64,000 nucleotides of DNA from the NCBI RefSeq assembly GCF_000426045.1, contig NZ_AUEP01000018.1, forward strand, positions 1-64,000, written 5' to 3'. A program made the translations under genes and the position numbers. Below, in pieces: positions 7,665 to 16,670 of this stretch (position 1 is its first letter; each line of letters starts with the position of its first letter). Source of the DNA: Marmoricola sp. URHB0036 (GTDB taxonomy: Bacteria; Actinomycetota; Actinomycetes; Propionibacteriales; Nocardioidaceae). The notes below the pieces were generated by a model. That model did no database searches and was not told the origin of the DNA. It saw nothing but the letters and a program-made list of their open reading frames with translations.

Positions 7665-8602
7665 TTGGAAAGTGTGCCCGAGAAGTTCTCCATGATGTGG
7701 ATACCCGCCGGACCGAGCACGGCGATGAAGAGCGTGGGCAGGATGCAGAAGATCAGCGGGACCAGGATCTTGACCGGCACCTTCTGGGCGGCTTCCTCCG
7801 CCCACTGGCGGCGCTTGACCCGGATCTCGGAGGACTGCACACGCAGCACCTGGCCGACCGGGATGCCGAACGCGTCGGCCTGCACCATGGCGCTCACGAA
7901 CGACCGGAGGTCGGGCAGGTTGGCGCGATCACCCATCGACCGCAGGGCCTCCGAGCGTCCGCGACCGATCTGCATCTCCTGCAGCATCCGGGCGAACTCC
8001 TCGGACAGCGGTCCTTCGGTGTTGCGCGCCACCTGGGCACAGGCCGCGTCGAACCCGAGGCCGGACTCGACCGAGATGGTGAGCAGGTCGATCGCGTCCG
8101 GCAGGGCACGTTGCAACGTGTCCATCCGGTTGTACGTCGCCTGGTAGAGGTACAGGTTCGGTGCCATGTAGCCGACGAGCGAGGCGATCACCACGAAGCC
8201 CAGCGTGGGGAGGAAGCCCAGGCCCATCAGCAGGGCCAGCACCAGCGACACGACGAGCGCGATCGCGAAGCCCACGACCTTCCCGGCCATCACCCGCTCG
8301 ACGGTCCAGCCGGCCGGGTTGCCCGCCATCTCCAGCTTCTCGCGGATGCGCTCGCTGGCGTCCTCGGGGGTGAGCCGCCGACCCATCTGCTGGCTGCGCG
8401 CCAGCAGGGGGAAGAGCACCCGGTCGCTGAAGCTCTGGTCGAGCTCGCCCTTCATCTCGGCGGGCGCGCTGGTGAGTGCCTCGAGGACCGCGATGGAGCG
8501 GTTCACACCGGGCTGCTCCTTGAAGATGCCGCCCACGGCGCCGAAGACGAGGAGCAGGGCGACGAAGATCAGCGCGAACGCAACGATCACCACCGGGCTC
8601 AT
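7661..8602 (-). CDS. tadC: TadC-like inner-membrane platform protein (T2SSF domain)
   Basis: A 313-aa membrane protein. It has an N-terminal TM (VVIVAFALIFVALLLVF), two central TM segments near residues 110-150 and a C-terminal TM (LIFCILPTLFIAVLG), with a T2SSF/GspF domain at about residues 155-285 containing the PDAIDLL motif. With TadB it forms the inner-membrane platform that couples the CpaF motor to Flp pilin polymerisation. ATG 8602 overlaps the tadB stop by one base (TGATG-type junction) and the stop overlaps the kinase start, so three genes are translationally coupled. Confidence 0.93.
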   Translation of the reverse strand: MSPVVIVAFALIFVALLLVFGAVGGIFKEQPGVNRSIAVLEALTSAPAEMKGELDQSFSDRVLFPLLARSQQMGRRLTPEDASERIREKLEMAGNPAGWTVERVMAGKVVGFAIALVVSLVLALLMGLGFLPTLGFVVIASLVGYMAPNLYLYQATYNRMDTLQRALPDAIDLLTISVESGLGFDAACAQVARNTEGPLSEEFARMLQEMQIGRGRSEALRSMGDRANLPDLRSFVSAMVQADAFGIPVGQVLRVQSSEIRVKRRQWAEEAAQKVPVKILVPLIFCILPTLFIAVLGPAGIHIMENFSGTLSK

Positions 8603-10566
8603 CAGACATCCACCTTCGCGAGCTTGGACATCCAGAAGATGCCGACGGACAACAGGGCCCCCATGACGATCAGCAGGATCCAGCCGATCGGAGTCGTGTA
8701 CATCACGCGCACGTAGTCGGGCCTGGTGACGGCCAGGTAGACCATGAAGGCGGGCGGCAGGCCGCCGAGGATGTAGCAGGAGAGGCGGCCTTCGGCCGAC
8801 AGCGCACGGACGTGACGGCGCAGGAACTCGCGCTCACGCAGGGTGGCGGCCACGGTGAGCAGGAGCTCAGCCAGGTTGCCGCCCACCTCGCGCTGGATGC
8901 GGATGGCCATCACGACCCAGCCGAAGTCACGACTCTGCATCCGCTCGGCGACGCCCTCCATCGAGTCCTCGAGGGTGACCCCGAGGCGGGTCTCCACGAC
9001 GACGCGGCGGAACTCGCTGGCGATGGGGTCGACACCCTCGCGCACGATCGTGTCGATCGACTGCGCCAGCGACAGTCCGGCCGAGAGGCTGCCCGACATC
9101 AGCTGCAGCGTGTCGGGCAAGGCCGTGGCGAAGGCCTTCAGCCGTTTGGCGGCCTTGACCCGGAGGTAGATCGGGGGCGCGACCAGCACAGCGACCACGA
9201 GCAGGATGCCCAGGACGAGGTTGCCGGCGCCGATCAGGATCCCGAGGAGACCGCCGGCCACGCCGATTCCGGCCCGGAACAGCAGCCACTCGGCCGGTCG
9301 CAGGTCAACACCGGCGGATTCCAGGGCGGCAGCGAGTTTCGCCTCGTAGTTCTTGTTGTTGGCCAGCGCCTTCTCGGCGGCCTGACGGGCCTGACCGGCG
9401 AGGGGAGTAGGACCGGCGTCGTCGCGGCGCGGCCCGGCCTGGCCCGGGACCGACATCACGCCGTAGGCCTGGATCTGCTCGGACAGGGTGAGGTTCTGGG
9501 CGGGCTTGTTGCCCCCGATCGCCAGGACGCCGACGAGACCGAGCAGGCCGACGCCGATGGCGCCGACGGCTCCGAGGACGACGTTGCGCGAGACGGTGAG
9601 CGGACCGGCCTTGACCGGCTGTGGAGCCGCCGCTGCCGCCTGCTCGGCGGCGATGTCGGCAGCGGTGCGCACCGGGACGTACGCCGACGCGGTGTACGCC
9701 TGGCTGTCCGTCGGCACCGTCACGTCGACGTTGGAGCTGGTCTCCCGGAAGCTCGTGGGGACCTGGGCTGTCACCACGATCTGACGAGCGAGGGCTGCGG
9801 CCTCGCTGGCGAAGGCGGTCGAGAGGGCGGCGGGGTCTGCGGTGGTGAAGACCTTGCCCTTGCCGGCGCTCGCCATCGCCTCGAGGGGCTGGTTGGCGTC
9901 GCCCTGCTGGAGGGAGACCACGTCGACGCCGACGCCGGACGCCTTGATCGCGTCGAGCACGTCGGTGAGGTTGGTCGCGGTGGTGTCCTCTCCGTCGGAC
10001 AGGACCAGGATCTTGCGCTGGCCGGAGTCCGCGCCCCCGGGACCGGCGGCCTTGATGGCGCCGAGCACCCCGTCGTACAGCGCCGTGTGCAGGGTGAGGG
10101 TCAGCTCCCCGATGGCCCGGGTCGCCGCTGCCCGGTCCAGCGTCGGGGCGACCAACGTCTTGACGGAGTCGTCGAAGCTGACGACACCCACCTTCACGTT
10201 GTCGGGGACGCTGGCGAGGTAGGCCAGTGCGGCCTTCTTGGCCTCCGCGATGCGGGGGCCCTTCATGCTGTTGCTGGTGTCGATGGCCAGGATCGAGGTG
10301 CGTTCCACGTTCGTCGTCGAGGCCGCGACGGCCTCGGAGCCGACGGTGGTGCCGTCGATCTCGACCCCGACCTTGTCGTAGTCGACCGGGTCGGTGCCGG
10401 GCACCGACACGAGCAGCCGCACGGCGCCCTTGGTCGGCTGGGCGTGGTCGATCACCGCGGTGTCGTCGGCCGCCGATGCGGGCGACGACGCGAGCAGCGC
10501 GAAGGAGACCAGGCCCAGGAACAGGGCCAGGACGGTCGCGGTGACGCGGTGGACGGTGCGAGTCAT
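8602..10566 (-). CDS. tadB: TadB platform protein fused to a secreted von Willebrand A domain
   Basis: A 654-aa fusion, about twice the usual TadB length. Residues 1-33 are a signal peptide ending in ASA. Residues 90-270 form a VWA domain with the full MIDAS signature DTSNS at 96-100 and a later SDGED. A TM near 345-370 leads to a cytoplasmic linker, then TM pairs around 440-475 and a T2SSF domain (about 480-610, PDTLQLMSG). The VWA part would sit outside the membrane and could bind the pilus, peptidoglycan or a surface, while the T2SSF part works with TadC and CpaF. The start overlaps the cpaF stop (ATGA). There is no frameshift: it is one continuous frame. Confidence 0.9.
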   Translation of the reverse strand: MTRTVHRVTATVLALFLGLVSFALLASSPASAADDTAVIDHAQPTKGAVRLLVSVPGTDPVDYDKVGVEIDGTTVGSEAVAASTTNVERTSILAIDTSNSMKGPRIAEAKKAALAYLASVPDNVKVGVVSFDDSVKTLVAPTLDRAAATRAIGELTLTLHTALYDGVLGAIKAAGPGGADSGQRKILVLSDGEDTTATNLTDVLDAIKASGVGVDVVSLQQGDANQPLEAMASAGKGKVFTTADPAALSTAFASEAAALARQIVVTAQVPTSFRETSSNVDVTVPTDSQAYTASAYVPVRTAADIAAEQAAAAAPQPVKAGPLTVSRNVVLGAVGAIGVGLLGLVGVLAIGGNKPAQNLTLSEQIQAYGVMSVPGQAGPRRDDAGPTPLAGQARQAAEKALANNKNYEAKLAAALESAGVDLRPAEWLLFRAGIGVAGGLLGILIGAGNLVLGILLVVAVLVAPPIYLRVKAAKRLKAFATALPDTLQLMSGSLSAGLSLAQSIDTIVREGVDPIASEFRRVVVETRLGVTLEDSMEGVAERMQSRDFGWVVMAIRIQREVGGNLAELLLTVAATLREREFLRRHVRALSAEGRLSCYILGGLPPAFMVYLAVTRPDYVRVMYTTPIGWILLIVMGALLSVGIFWMSKLAKVDV

Positions 10567-12167
10567 CGGAAGTCCATGGCGGTGGCGAACAACCGCGGGT
10601 CGACGACGACGTTGTTGTGCTGCATCTTCTCCAGGAACTTCGGTCGCAGACCGGTGGCCTTGAGGCTGCCGAGCGAGCGCCCCTCGGAGTCGAAGCCGGC
10701 GGAGTTGTCGAACAGGAAGATGTCCTGAAGCGTGATGACATCGCCCTCCATCCGCTCGACCTCGGTGACGTGCGTGATCCGGCGAGTGCCGTCCTTGAGG
10801 CGCGCCTGGTGCACGATCAGGTCCACGGCCGAGGAGACCTGTTCGCGGATGGCCCGGACCGGCAGCTCCATGCCCGCCATCAGCACCAGAGTCTCGAGGC
10901 GCGAGAGGGTGTCGCGAGGACCGTTCGAGTGCACCGTGCAGATCGAGCCGTCGTGGCCGGTGTTCATCGCCTGGAGCATGTCCAGGGCCGAGGCGTCACG
11001 GACCTCACCGACGACGATGCGGTCCGGGCGCATACGCAACGCGTTGCGGACGAGGTCGCGGATGGTCACCGCGCCCTTGCCCTCGATGTTGGACGGACGC
11101 GACTCGAGCCGGACGACGTGGTCCTGCTTGAGCTGGAGCTCGGCAGCGTCCTCGATGGTGACGATGCGCTCGTCGGAGGGGATGAACGACGAGAGCACGT
11201 TGAGGGTGGTGGTCTTACCGGCACCGGTACCGCCGGAGACGACCACGTTGAGGCGACCGCGCACACAGGCGTCGAGGAAGTCGGCGGTGCGCTCGCTGAG
11301 CGAGCCGAACTGGATCAGGTCGTTGACCGTCAGGGGGTCGGCGGCGAACTTGCGGATGGTCAGCGTGCTGCCGTCGATCGCCAGGGGCGGTACGACGGCG
11401 TTGACACGGCTGCCATCGGGGAGGCGGGCGTCCACCATGGGGGAGGCCTCGTCCACGCGACGACCGATGCGGGAGACGATCTTGTCGATCGTGCGCCGCA
11501 GGTGCGCCTCGTCCTTGAACTTGCCGTCGACCTTGACCAGCTTGCCCTTGCGCTCCAGCCAGATGCTGAACGGTCCGTTGACCATGACCTCGGCGACGTC
11601 GGTGTCGCGCAGGTAGGGCTCGAGGGGTCCGTAGCCGAGGATGTCGTCGGCGATGTCCTGGGTGATGCGTTCCCGGTCGACGCGGGTCAGCGGCCGGTTG
11701 GTGGCGGCGAGCACGTCGGCGAGCACGACCCGGACCTTGGTGGCGAGCTCCTCGGCATCGAGGTTGGCGTCGTACAGCTGCGGGCCGAGCTGCTGGAGCA
11801 GCTCGGTGTGCACGCTCTCCTTGAGGTCCTCGAACCGGTCCTTGGCGGCGTCGTTCCGGGTGGCCGTCGTCGCGGCGGCGCGGGACTGGTGGCTGGAGGC
11901 GCCGACGGCCTTGCCGAGGCCCGACGGGCCGGAGGTCGAGCCAGTGCCCTGGGAGCTGGCGGGGGGCAGCTGGCCGGCGCCGGAGTGGCTGCCCTGGACG
12001 GACGAGGGGGTGCGCGCCGGTGCGGCGTCCGGTGTCGCCGGGGCGTCCGTGGGTACGTCGGCACGCCGCTTGGGGGCCGGCGACTGGCCGTCCTCCGGGG
12101 ACTCGGCCTCCGTGGCCGGACCTGTCGTCCGGTTCAGGGCCGCCAGGCGCTCGCTGAGACTGCTCAT
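10563..12167 (-). CDS. cpaF: Tad pilus assembly ATPase CpaF/TadA
   Basis: A 534-aa secretion ATPase that powers Flp pilus assembly. The first 115 residues are Pro/Ser/Thr/Ala-rich and probably disordered; an all-alpha N-domain follows, then the T2SSE/VirB11 core: Walker A GGTGAGKTT with Lys318, Asp box TIEDAAEL, Walker B RIVVGEVRD and His box CTVHSNG. It is longer than typical CpaF only because of the N-terminal linker. It starts 18 bp after cpaE and overlaps tadB by 4 bp, in the standard cpaE-cpaF-tadB-tadC order. Confidence 0.96.
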   Translation of the reverse strand: MSSLSERLAALNRTTGPATEAESPEDGQSPAPKRRADVPTDAPATPDAAPARTPSSVQGSHSGAGQLPPASSQGTGSTSGPSGLGKAVGASSHQSRAAATTATRNDAAKDRFEDLKESVHTELLQQLGPQLYDANLDAEELATKVRVVLADVLAATNRPLTRVDRERITQDIADDILGYGPLEPYLRDTDVAEVMVNGPFSIWLERKGKLVKVDGKFKDEAHLRRTIDKIVSRIGRRVDEASPMVDARLPDGSRVNAVVPPLAIDGSTLTIRKFAADPLTVNDLIQFGSLSERTADFLDACVRGRLNVVVSGGTGAGKTTTLNVLSSFIPSDERIVTIEDAAELQLKQDHVVRLESRPSNIEGKGAVTIRDLVRNALRMRPDRIVVGEVRDASALDMLQAMNTGHDGSICTVHSNGPRDTLSRLETLVLMAGMELPVRAIREQVSSAVDLIVHQARLKDGTRRITHVTEVERMEGDVITLQDIFLFDNSAGFDSEGRSLGSLKATGLRPKFLEKMQHNNVVVDPRLFATAMDFR

Positions 12168-12185
12168 CGCGTTGCTCTCTTCCCG

Positions 12186-13349
12186 CTACTTCTTGCGACC
12201 GAACAGACCACGCTTGGCCGGCTCGGCCGGCTTCGCGTGTGCGGACTCACCGGCCAGGCGCATGGCCAGGCCGATGATCGCCTTGGACACCGGGTGGTCC
12301 GGCTTGGACAGGACGATGGGCTGCCCGTGGTTGGTGGCGCTGGCGACCGCGGGGGAGCTCGGCAGCGCGACCGCCACCTTGATCCCGAGGATGTCCTCCA
12401 CGTTGCCCTGGTTGAGGCCGACCTCCTCGTCGGCCCGGTTCAGCACGAGGTGCCGGTTGCCGGGGACCAGGTTGAGCAGGTCGAGGGTCTCGATGGCGAC
12501 CTTGGTGTTCTTGATGGTCGGCACGTCGAGGGTGGCGACGATGATGCACTCGTCGGTCTCGTCGAAGGCGCCCAGCACCTGGTCGTCGAAGCCGGGAGGC
12601 GTGTCGATCACCACGTAGTCGAAGTGACGACGCAGCGTCTGCACCACGCGTCGGGCCAGTGAGGCCGTGATCAGGTCACGACCCTCGGGGTGCGTCGGTG
12701 CCGCGAGGATGGTCAGGCCGCTCTCGTGGCGGGTGAGCAGCTTCTGCAGCAACGAGAAGTCCATGTCGTCCTCGGACACCGCTGCCTCGGTGATGGTGTG
12801 CTCGGGGATCAGCTGCATCGTGATCGCGACGTCGCCGAAGGCGAGGTCGAGGTCGACGACGCACACCTCGACGCCGGTGCGCGCCAGGGCGACGCTGAGG
12901 TTGACCGCCATGGTGGTCTTGCCGACACCGCCCTTGGGCGAGAACACCATGAACACCTGGCCCTGTCGCTCACCCTCGACCACGCCGGTCGGGCCGTGGA
13001 TGGCCTCCCAGGTGCTGCGAGCGCGGGTGACGGCGGTGCCGAGGGCCGCGTGGTCGTCGGCCGCCACCACGGCACCGATGCCCGCCTGCATGGCCTGGGC
13101 GTAGACCTGGGGTTCGAGCTCGAGCCGAGTGAGCACGATCGAGGTCCCGGGGTGGCCGGTGCGGACTCGTTCAGCGAGTCCGACGGCGGCCGTCATCTCG
13201 AGCGTGGGTCCGATCACGAGCGCGTACTCACCGCGCCCGTTGAGCCAGCCCTCCACCTCGTCAGCACGAGCGACGACCTGGGCTCCACCGGGAAGTGCCG
13301 AGGTGAGCACTCCAGCGGTGGTGGAGTCGGGTTCCACGAGGATGGGCAT
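12186..13349 (-). CDS. cpaE: CpaE/TadZ-like pilus localisation ATPase
   Basis: A 387-aa protein. Residues 1-115 form a receiver-like domain without an obvious phospho-acceptor set, as in CpaE. Residues 130-350 are a ParA/MinD-type ATPase with the deviant Walker A KGGVGKTT (Lys144) and DTPPGFD as switch II. CpaE/TadZ positions the Tad machine at a cell site. The C-terminal tail ends in basic GLFGRKK, which could contact membrane. It lies between cpaB (27 bp) and cpaF (18 bp). Confidence 0.94.
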   Translation of the reverse strand: MPILVEPDSTTAGVLTSALPGGAQVVARADEVEGWLNGRGEYALVIGPTLEMTAAVGLAERVRTGHPGTSIVLTRLELEPQVYAQAMQAGIGAVVAADDHAALGTAVTRARSTWEAIHGPTGVVEGERQGQVFMVFSPKGGVGKTTMAVNLSVALARTGVEVCVVDLDLAFGDVAITMQLIPEHTITEAAVSEDDMDFSLLQKLLTRHESGLTILAAPTHPEGRDLITASLARRVVQTLRRHFDYVVIDTPPGFDDQVLGAFDETDECIIVATLDVPTIKNTKVAIETLDLLNLVPGNRHLVLNRADEEVGLNQGNVEDILGIKVAVALPSSPAVASATNHGQPIVLSKPDHPVSKAIIGLAMRLAGESAHAKPAEPAKRGLFGRKK

Positions 13350-13376
13350 GGGGGTCCTTCCGGGTTGTGCGCGGGG

Positions 13377-14090
13377 TCAGCGGAAGAGGTTCAGGTCGGT
13401 GGCGCCCTGGGAGGGAGCCACCACGGAGTCGTCGTTGAGCAGGCCGAAGGCGAGCTCGCCGAGCTTCTGGGCCAGCAGCACCCGCTCGGCGTCCTGCTGC
13501 GAGACGGCCAGGGTGAGCAGGGTCTTGGGCAGCTGCTCGGTGCTCTGTGCGCCACTCGCGTCGGTCGTCGTCGTGGTGGTGACGGTGGTCGTGCCGGCAC
13601 CGATCACCGTGACGCTGGGCAGGAGCAGCCGGGCGCCCTTCTCGGTGGTCAGGAAGATGGCCACCTTGTCGCCCGGGTTCACGAAGCCGGCGACGCGGGA
13701 CGGGTCGGAGAGGTTGATCGAGATCGCGATCTTGCCCTTGGGGATGGCCAGGCCGTTGGCGGTGTTGGTTGCTCCGAACTTCGAGGAGACCAGCTGCTCG
13801 CCGGGGTAGATGGCGGTCGTGGCGACCTTCCCGGCGATGGGCTGGGTGCCGGTCAGGGCGTCGGGCAGCAGGTCCTTCTTGGAGACCGAGCCGGACTCGA
13901 TCTTGCCGGCCGACTGGGCCGCCTCGACGGTCTCACCGGCAGCGATGGGCTTGACCACGCGGAGCACCTGAACGGCGTCGTACCGCTGGTCGGCGCGAGT
14001 GTCCGCCCCGCGTACGTAGAGGAACACCAGCAAGGTGCCCACTGCGGCGATGACGGCAGCGACGAGAAGCAGAGCTTTCCTGCGATCCAT
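13377..14090 (-). CDS. cpaB: Flp pilus assembly protein CpaB/RcpC
   Basis: A 237-aa protein: short basic N-terminus, one TM (LLLVAAVIAAVGTLLVFLYV, residues 6-25), then an SAF-type domain (residues about 40-110; VVKPIAAGETVEA) and a RcpC/CpaB C-terminal domain containing a Thr run near residue 170. CpaB proteins sit in the envelope and help assemble or gate the Tad channel. ATG 14090 is selected: a longer frame adds a non-TM lead without a ribosome-binding site. It is the first gene of the tad operon. No outer-membrane secretin is present, as expected in an actinobacterium. Confidence 0.92.
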   Translation of the reverse strand: MDRRKALLLVAAVIAAVGTLLVFLYVRGADTRADQRYDAVQVLRVVKPIAAGETVEAAQSAGKIESGSVSKKDLLPDALTGTQPIAGKVATTAIYPGEQLVSSKFGATNTANGLAIPKGKIAISINLSDPSRVAGFVNPGDKVAIFLTTEKGARLLLPSVTVIGAGTTTVTTTTTTDASGAQSTEQLPKTLLTLAVSQQDAERVLLAQKLGELAFGLLNDDSVVAPSQGATDLNLFR

Positions 14091-14251
14091 GAACGGAGCC
14101 TTTTCTAGTCCGTGGAGCGCGGATTCTGCATCGCGGCTCCCGTTGGCACCGTGAGACAACTCGACTTTCACGGCATGAGACAGATTGCCCCACTAGAGTC
14201 CGTTTTGTACGTGAAATTCGAGACTGGTACACAAATTGGGGAAATTGGGAC
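14091..14251 (-). promoter_or_regulatory. Leader upstream of the tad operon
   Basis: A 161-bp intergenic stretch, AT-rich for this genome around 14195-14245, with a short direct repeat AAATTGGGG/AAATTGGGA (14232-14250 region). It must hold the promoter of cpaB and the 3' end of the acyl-CoA ligase transcript. No exact promoter assigned. Confidence 0.4.
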
Positions 14252-16057
14252 TCAACGGATGTAAAGGGCGTCCACGTCGTCGCGGTGTTCACGCATCACG
14301 ACGCCCCTCTTCAGCTTGAGGCTGGGGGTCAGCTGACCGCCCTCCTCGGTCCACGCCGCAGGCACGATCGCGAACCGGCGGATGGACTCCGCCTTCGAGA
14401 CCGCCTTGTTGGCCTCCTCGACCGCGGACTCGATCTCGGCCCGCAGGTCGGGGTCGTCGACGAGGGCGTGGATGTCACCGGACTTGCCGTGCTGCTCGAC
14501 CCACGTCGGCAGGGTCTCGACGTCGATGGTGACCAGGGCGCCGATGAACGGCTGGCCGTCACCGACCACGATGCACTGGTCGACGAGGTGGTGCGCCCGC
14601 AGGCGGTCCTCGAGTACGGCGGGGGCGACGTTCTTGCCGCCGGCCGTCACCAGGATCTCCTTCTTCCGCCCGGTGATCCGCACGAAGCCCTCGTCGTCGA
14701 TCTCGCCGACGTCGCCGGTGTGGAACCAGCCCTGGGCGTCCTTGGCCTCGGCCGTCGCCTCGTCGTTGTGCCAGTAGCCCGCGAACACCTGACCACCACG
14801 GAAGAGCAGCTCGCCGTCGTCGGCCACGCGCACGCTGGTGCCCTGGAGGGGGCGCCCGACCGTGCCGATCTTCTGGGCGTCGGGCAGGTTGGCGGTCAGG
14901 GCGGCCGTGGTCTCGGTCAGGCCGTAGCCCTCGAGCACGTTGACCCCGATGCCCCGGTAGAAGTGGCCGAGCCGGTCACCGAGCGGGGCACCCCCGGACA
15001 CGGCGTACTCGCACTGGCCGCCGAGCGCGGCCCGCAGCTTGGCGTAGACGAGCCGGTCGAACACACGGTGCTGGGCCCGGACAGCGAGGCCCGTGCGGCC
15101 GCTCTCCTGGCCGCGCGACCAGGCGATCGCGACGTCGGCGGCCCGGTCGAAGATCTTGCCGCGCCCGTCGGCGACGGCGCGCTGGGAGGCGGTGTTGAAG
15201 ACCTTCTCGAAGACCCGTGGCACGGCGAGGATGAACGTCGGCCGGAAGGCCGCGAAGTCGTCGAGCAGGTTCTTGATGTCGGCCGAGTGACCCATCCGCA
15301 CCCGGGCCTTGACGCAGCCCACCTGGATGATGCGGGCGAAGATGTGGGCGAGAGGCAGGAACAGCAGCGTGGAGGCGCCCTCGCCCTGCTCGCCGGACGG
15401 GGCGAACAGCGGGTCGAGCTCATCGATCGCGACGGTGAGCTCGAACATGAAGTTGCCATGGGTGAGCATGCAGCCCTTGGGGCGCCCGGTCGTGCCCGAG
15501 GTGTAGATCAAGGTGGCGAGGTCACCCGGTCCGGTCGCCGTACGACGCTCCTCCAGCTGCTCGTCGCTGACGTCGTGCCCGAGGGTCATCAGCACGCCGA
15601 TGCCGTTGCCGTCGATCGACCAGACGTGGTGCAGCTCAGGGAGGTCGTCGCGGGCCTCCTTGACCCGTGACCCGTGCTCGGCGGTCTCCACGAACGCCGC
15701 CCGTGCGCCCGAGTCCTCGAGGATCCACGCCACCTGGGCCGAGCTCGAGGTCTCGTAGACCGGCACGGTGGCGGCGCCGGCGAACCAGATCGCGTAGTCG
15801 AGCAGCGTCCATTCGTAGCGGGTGCGCGAGATCAGGGCGACCCGGTCACCGGCCTCGACGCCAGCGGCGATCAGGCCCTTGGCCACGGCCCGGACCTCCT
15901 CGAGGAACTCGCCGGCAGTGACGTCCGCCCATGCGCTGCCGGCCCGTCGCGAGAACACCACGACGTCGGCGTACTCGGTGCCGTTGGTGACGACGTCGTC
16001 GGTCAGGTTGCCCGTCGTCGGGACGCTGACCTGCAAAGCGGTGGAGTACTCGCGCAC
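14252..16057 (-). CDS. Long-chain acyl-CoA ligase (AMP-forming, FadD15-like)
   Basis: A 601-aa ANL-superfamily enzyme that activates fatty acids to acyl-CoA through acyl-AMP. The AMP-binding signature YTSGTTGRPKG is at about residues 185-195; the hinge and A8 region GDVGEIDDEGFVRITGRKKE lies near 455-475, followed by VTAGGKNVAP with the C-terminal catalytic-lysine region. It is a soluble form without membrane anchor. The GTG start (16057) is chosen because translation upstream is Arg-rich and runs into the divergent promoter region. It is divergent from the SRPBCC gene, a linkage familiar from Streptomyces. Confidence 0.93.
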   Translation of the reverse strand: MREYSTALQVSVPTTGNLTDDVVTNGTEYADVVVFSRRAGSAWADVTAGEFLEEVRAVAKGLIAAGVEAGDRVALISRTRYEWTLLDYAIWFAGAATVPVYETSSSAQVAWILEDSGARAAFVETAEHGSRVKEARDDLPELHHVWSIDGNGIGVLMTLGHDVSDEQLEERRTATGPGDLATLIYTSGTTGRPKGCMLTHGNFMFELTVAIDELDPLFAPSGEQGEGASTLLFLPLAHIFARIIQVGCVKARVRMGHSADIKNLLDDFAAFRPTFILAVPRVFEKVFNTASQRAVADGRGKIFDRAADVAIAWSRGQESGRTGLAVRAQHRVFDRLVYAKLRAALGGQCEYAVSGGAPLGDRLGHFYRGIGVNVLEGYGLTETTAALTANLPDAQKIGTVGRPLQGTSVRVADDGELLFRGGQVFAGYWHNDEATAEAKDAQGWFHTGDVGEIDDEGFVRITGRKKEILVTAGGKNVAPAVLEDRLRAHHLVDQCIVVGDGQPFIGALVTIDVETLPTWVEQHGKSGDIHALVDDPDLRAEIESAVEEANKAVSKAESIRRFAIVPAAWTEEGGQLTPSLKLKRGVVMREHRDDVDALYIR

Positions 16058-16209
16058 GCTGTACCTCTGTAGGTGTGGTGAGAGCCTGAACTGCACCTGC
16101 ACGGTACTCGTCGGCGCCCCTTCCCGCCGCCCGCGGGAGGGTGAGGCGGACAGGTGGGCTTGCACTACCCTTGGGCTGCCCAGCAGCCCCGACGTCAGGA
16201 CTTCACCAG

Positions 16210-16647
16210 ATGGCCGAGCAGACCACGTCCAGCATCGTCATCGACGCCCCTGCGGCCGAGGTGATGGCCGTGATCGCCGACTTCCCTGCCTACCCCGAGT
16301 GGGCCCAGGGGATGAAGAAGGCCGAGGTCGTCGAGGAGGGCGCGGGCGGTCGCGCGGACAGGGTGCACTTCGAGCTCGAGGCCGCGCCGATCAAGGACTC
16401 CTACACGCTGGCCTACGACTGGAAGGGTGACTCCTCGGTCACCTGGGTGCTGACCGAGGGGAAGATGCTCAAGGCGATGGAGGGGGCCTACGTCCTCGAG
16501 CCGTCGGGGTCCGGGACCGAGGTCACCTACCGACTGGCCGTCGACCTGAGCATCCCGATGATCGGCCTGCTGCGCCGCAAGGCCGAGAAGGTCATCATCG
16601 ACACCGCTCTGAAGGGCCTGAAGAAGCGCGTCGAGTCGCTGCGCTGA
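16210..16647 (+). CDS. SRPBCC (START-like) lipid/polyketide-cyclase-type protein
   Basis: A 145-aa single-domain protein of the polyketide_cyc2/SRPBCC fold. The N-terminal TTSSIVIDAPAAEVMAVIADFPAYPEWAQG pattern (beta strand, then the helix-grip DFPAYPEW) is diagnostic in sequence style. Members bind hydrophobic ligands. Placed divergent from an acyl-CoA ligase and 23 bp ahead of an ArsA-like ATPase, it may act in lipid handling, but its ligand is unknown. ATG 16210 begins right after the expected leader; an upstream in-frame ATG (16141) would overlap the likely promoter. Confidence 0.88.
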   Translation: MAEQTTSSIVIDAPAAEVMAVIADFPAYPEWAQGMKKAEVVEEGAGGRADRVHFELEAAPIKDSYTLAYDWKGDSSVTWVLTEGKMLKAMEGAYVLEPSGSGTEVTYRLAVDLSIPMIGLLRRKAEKVIIDTALKGLKKRVESLR

Positions 16648-16670
16648 CGCGCGCAGGAGCTGGCTGATCC

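Noticed and set aside
8812-10728. 638-codon open frame on the plus strand opposite tadB
   Set aside because: Composition (Asp/Gly/Arg/His) is that of a shadow frame, and the opposite strand encodes unmistakable VWA and T2SSF domains with overlapping operon junctions.
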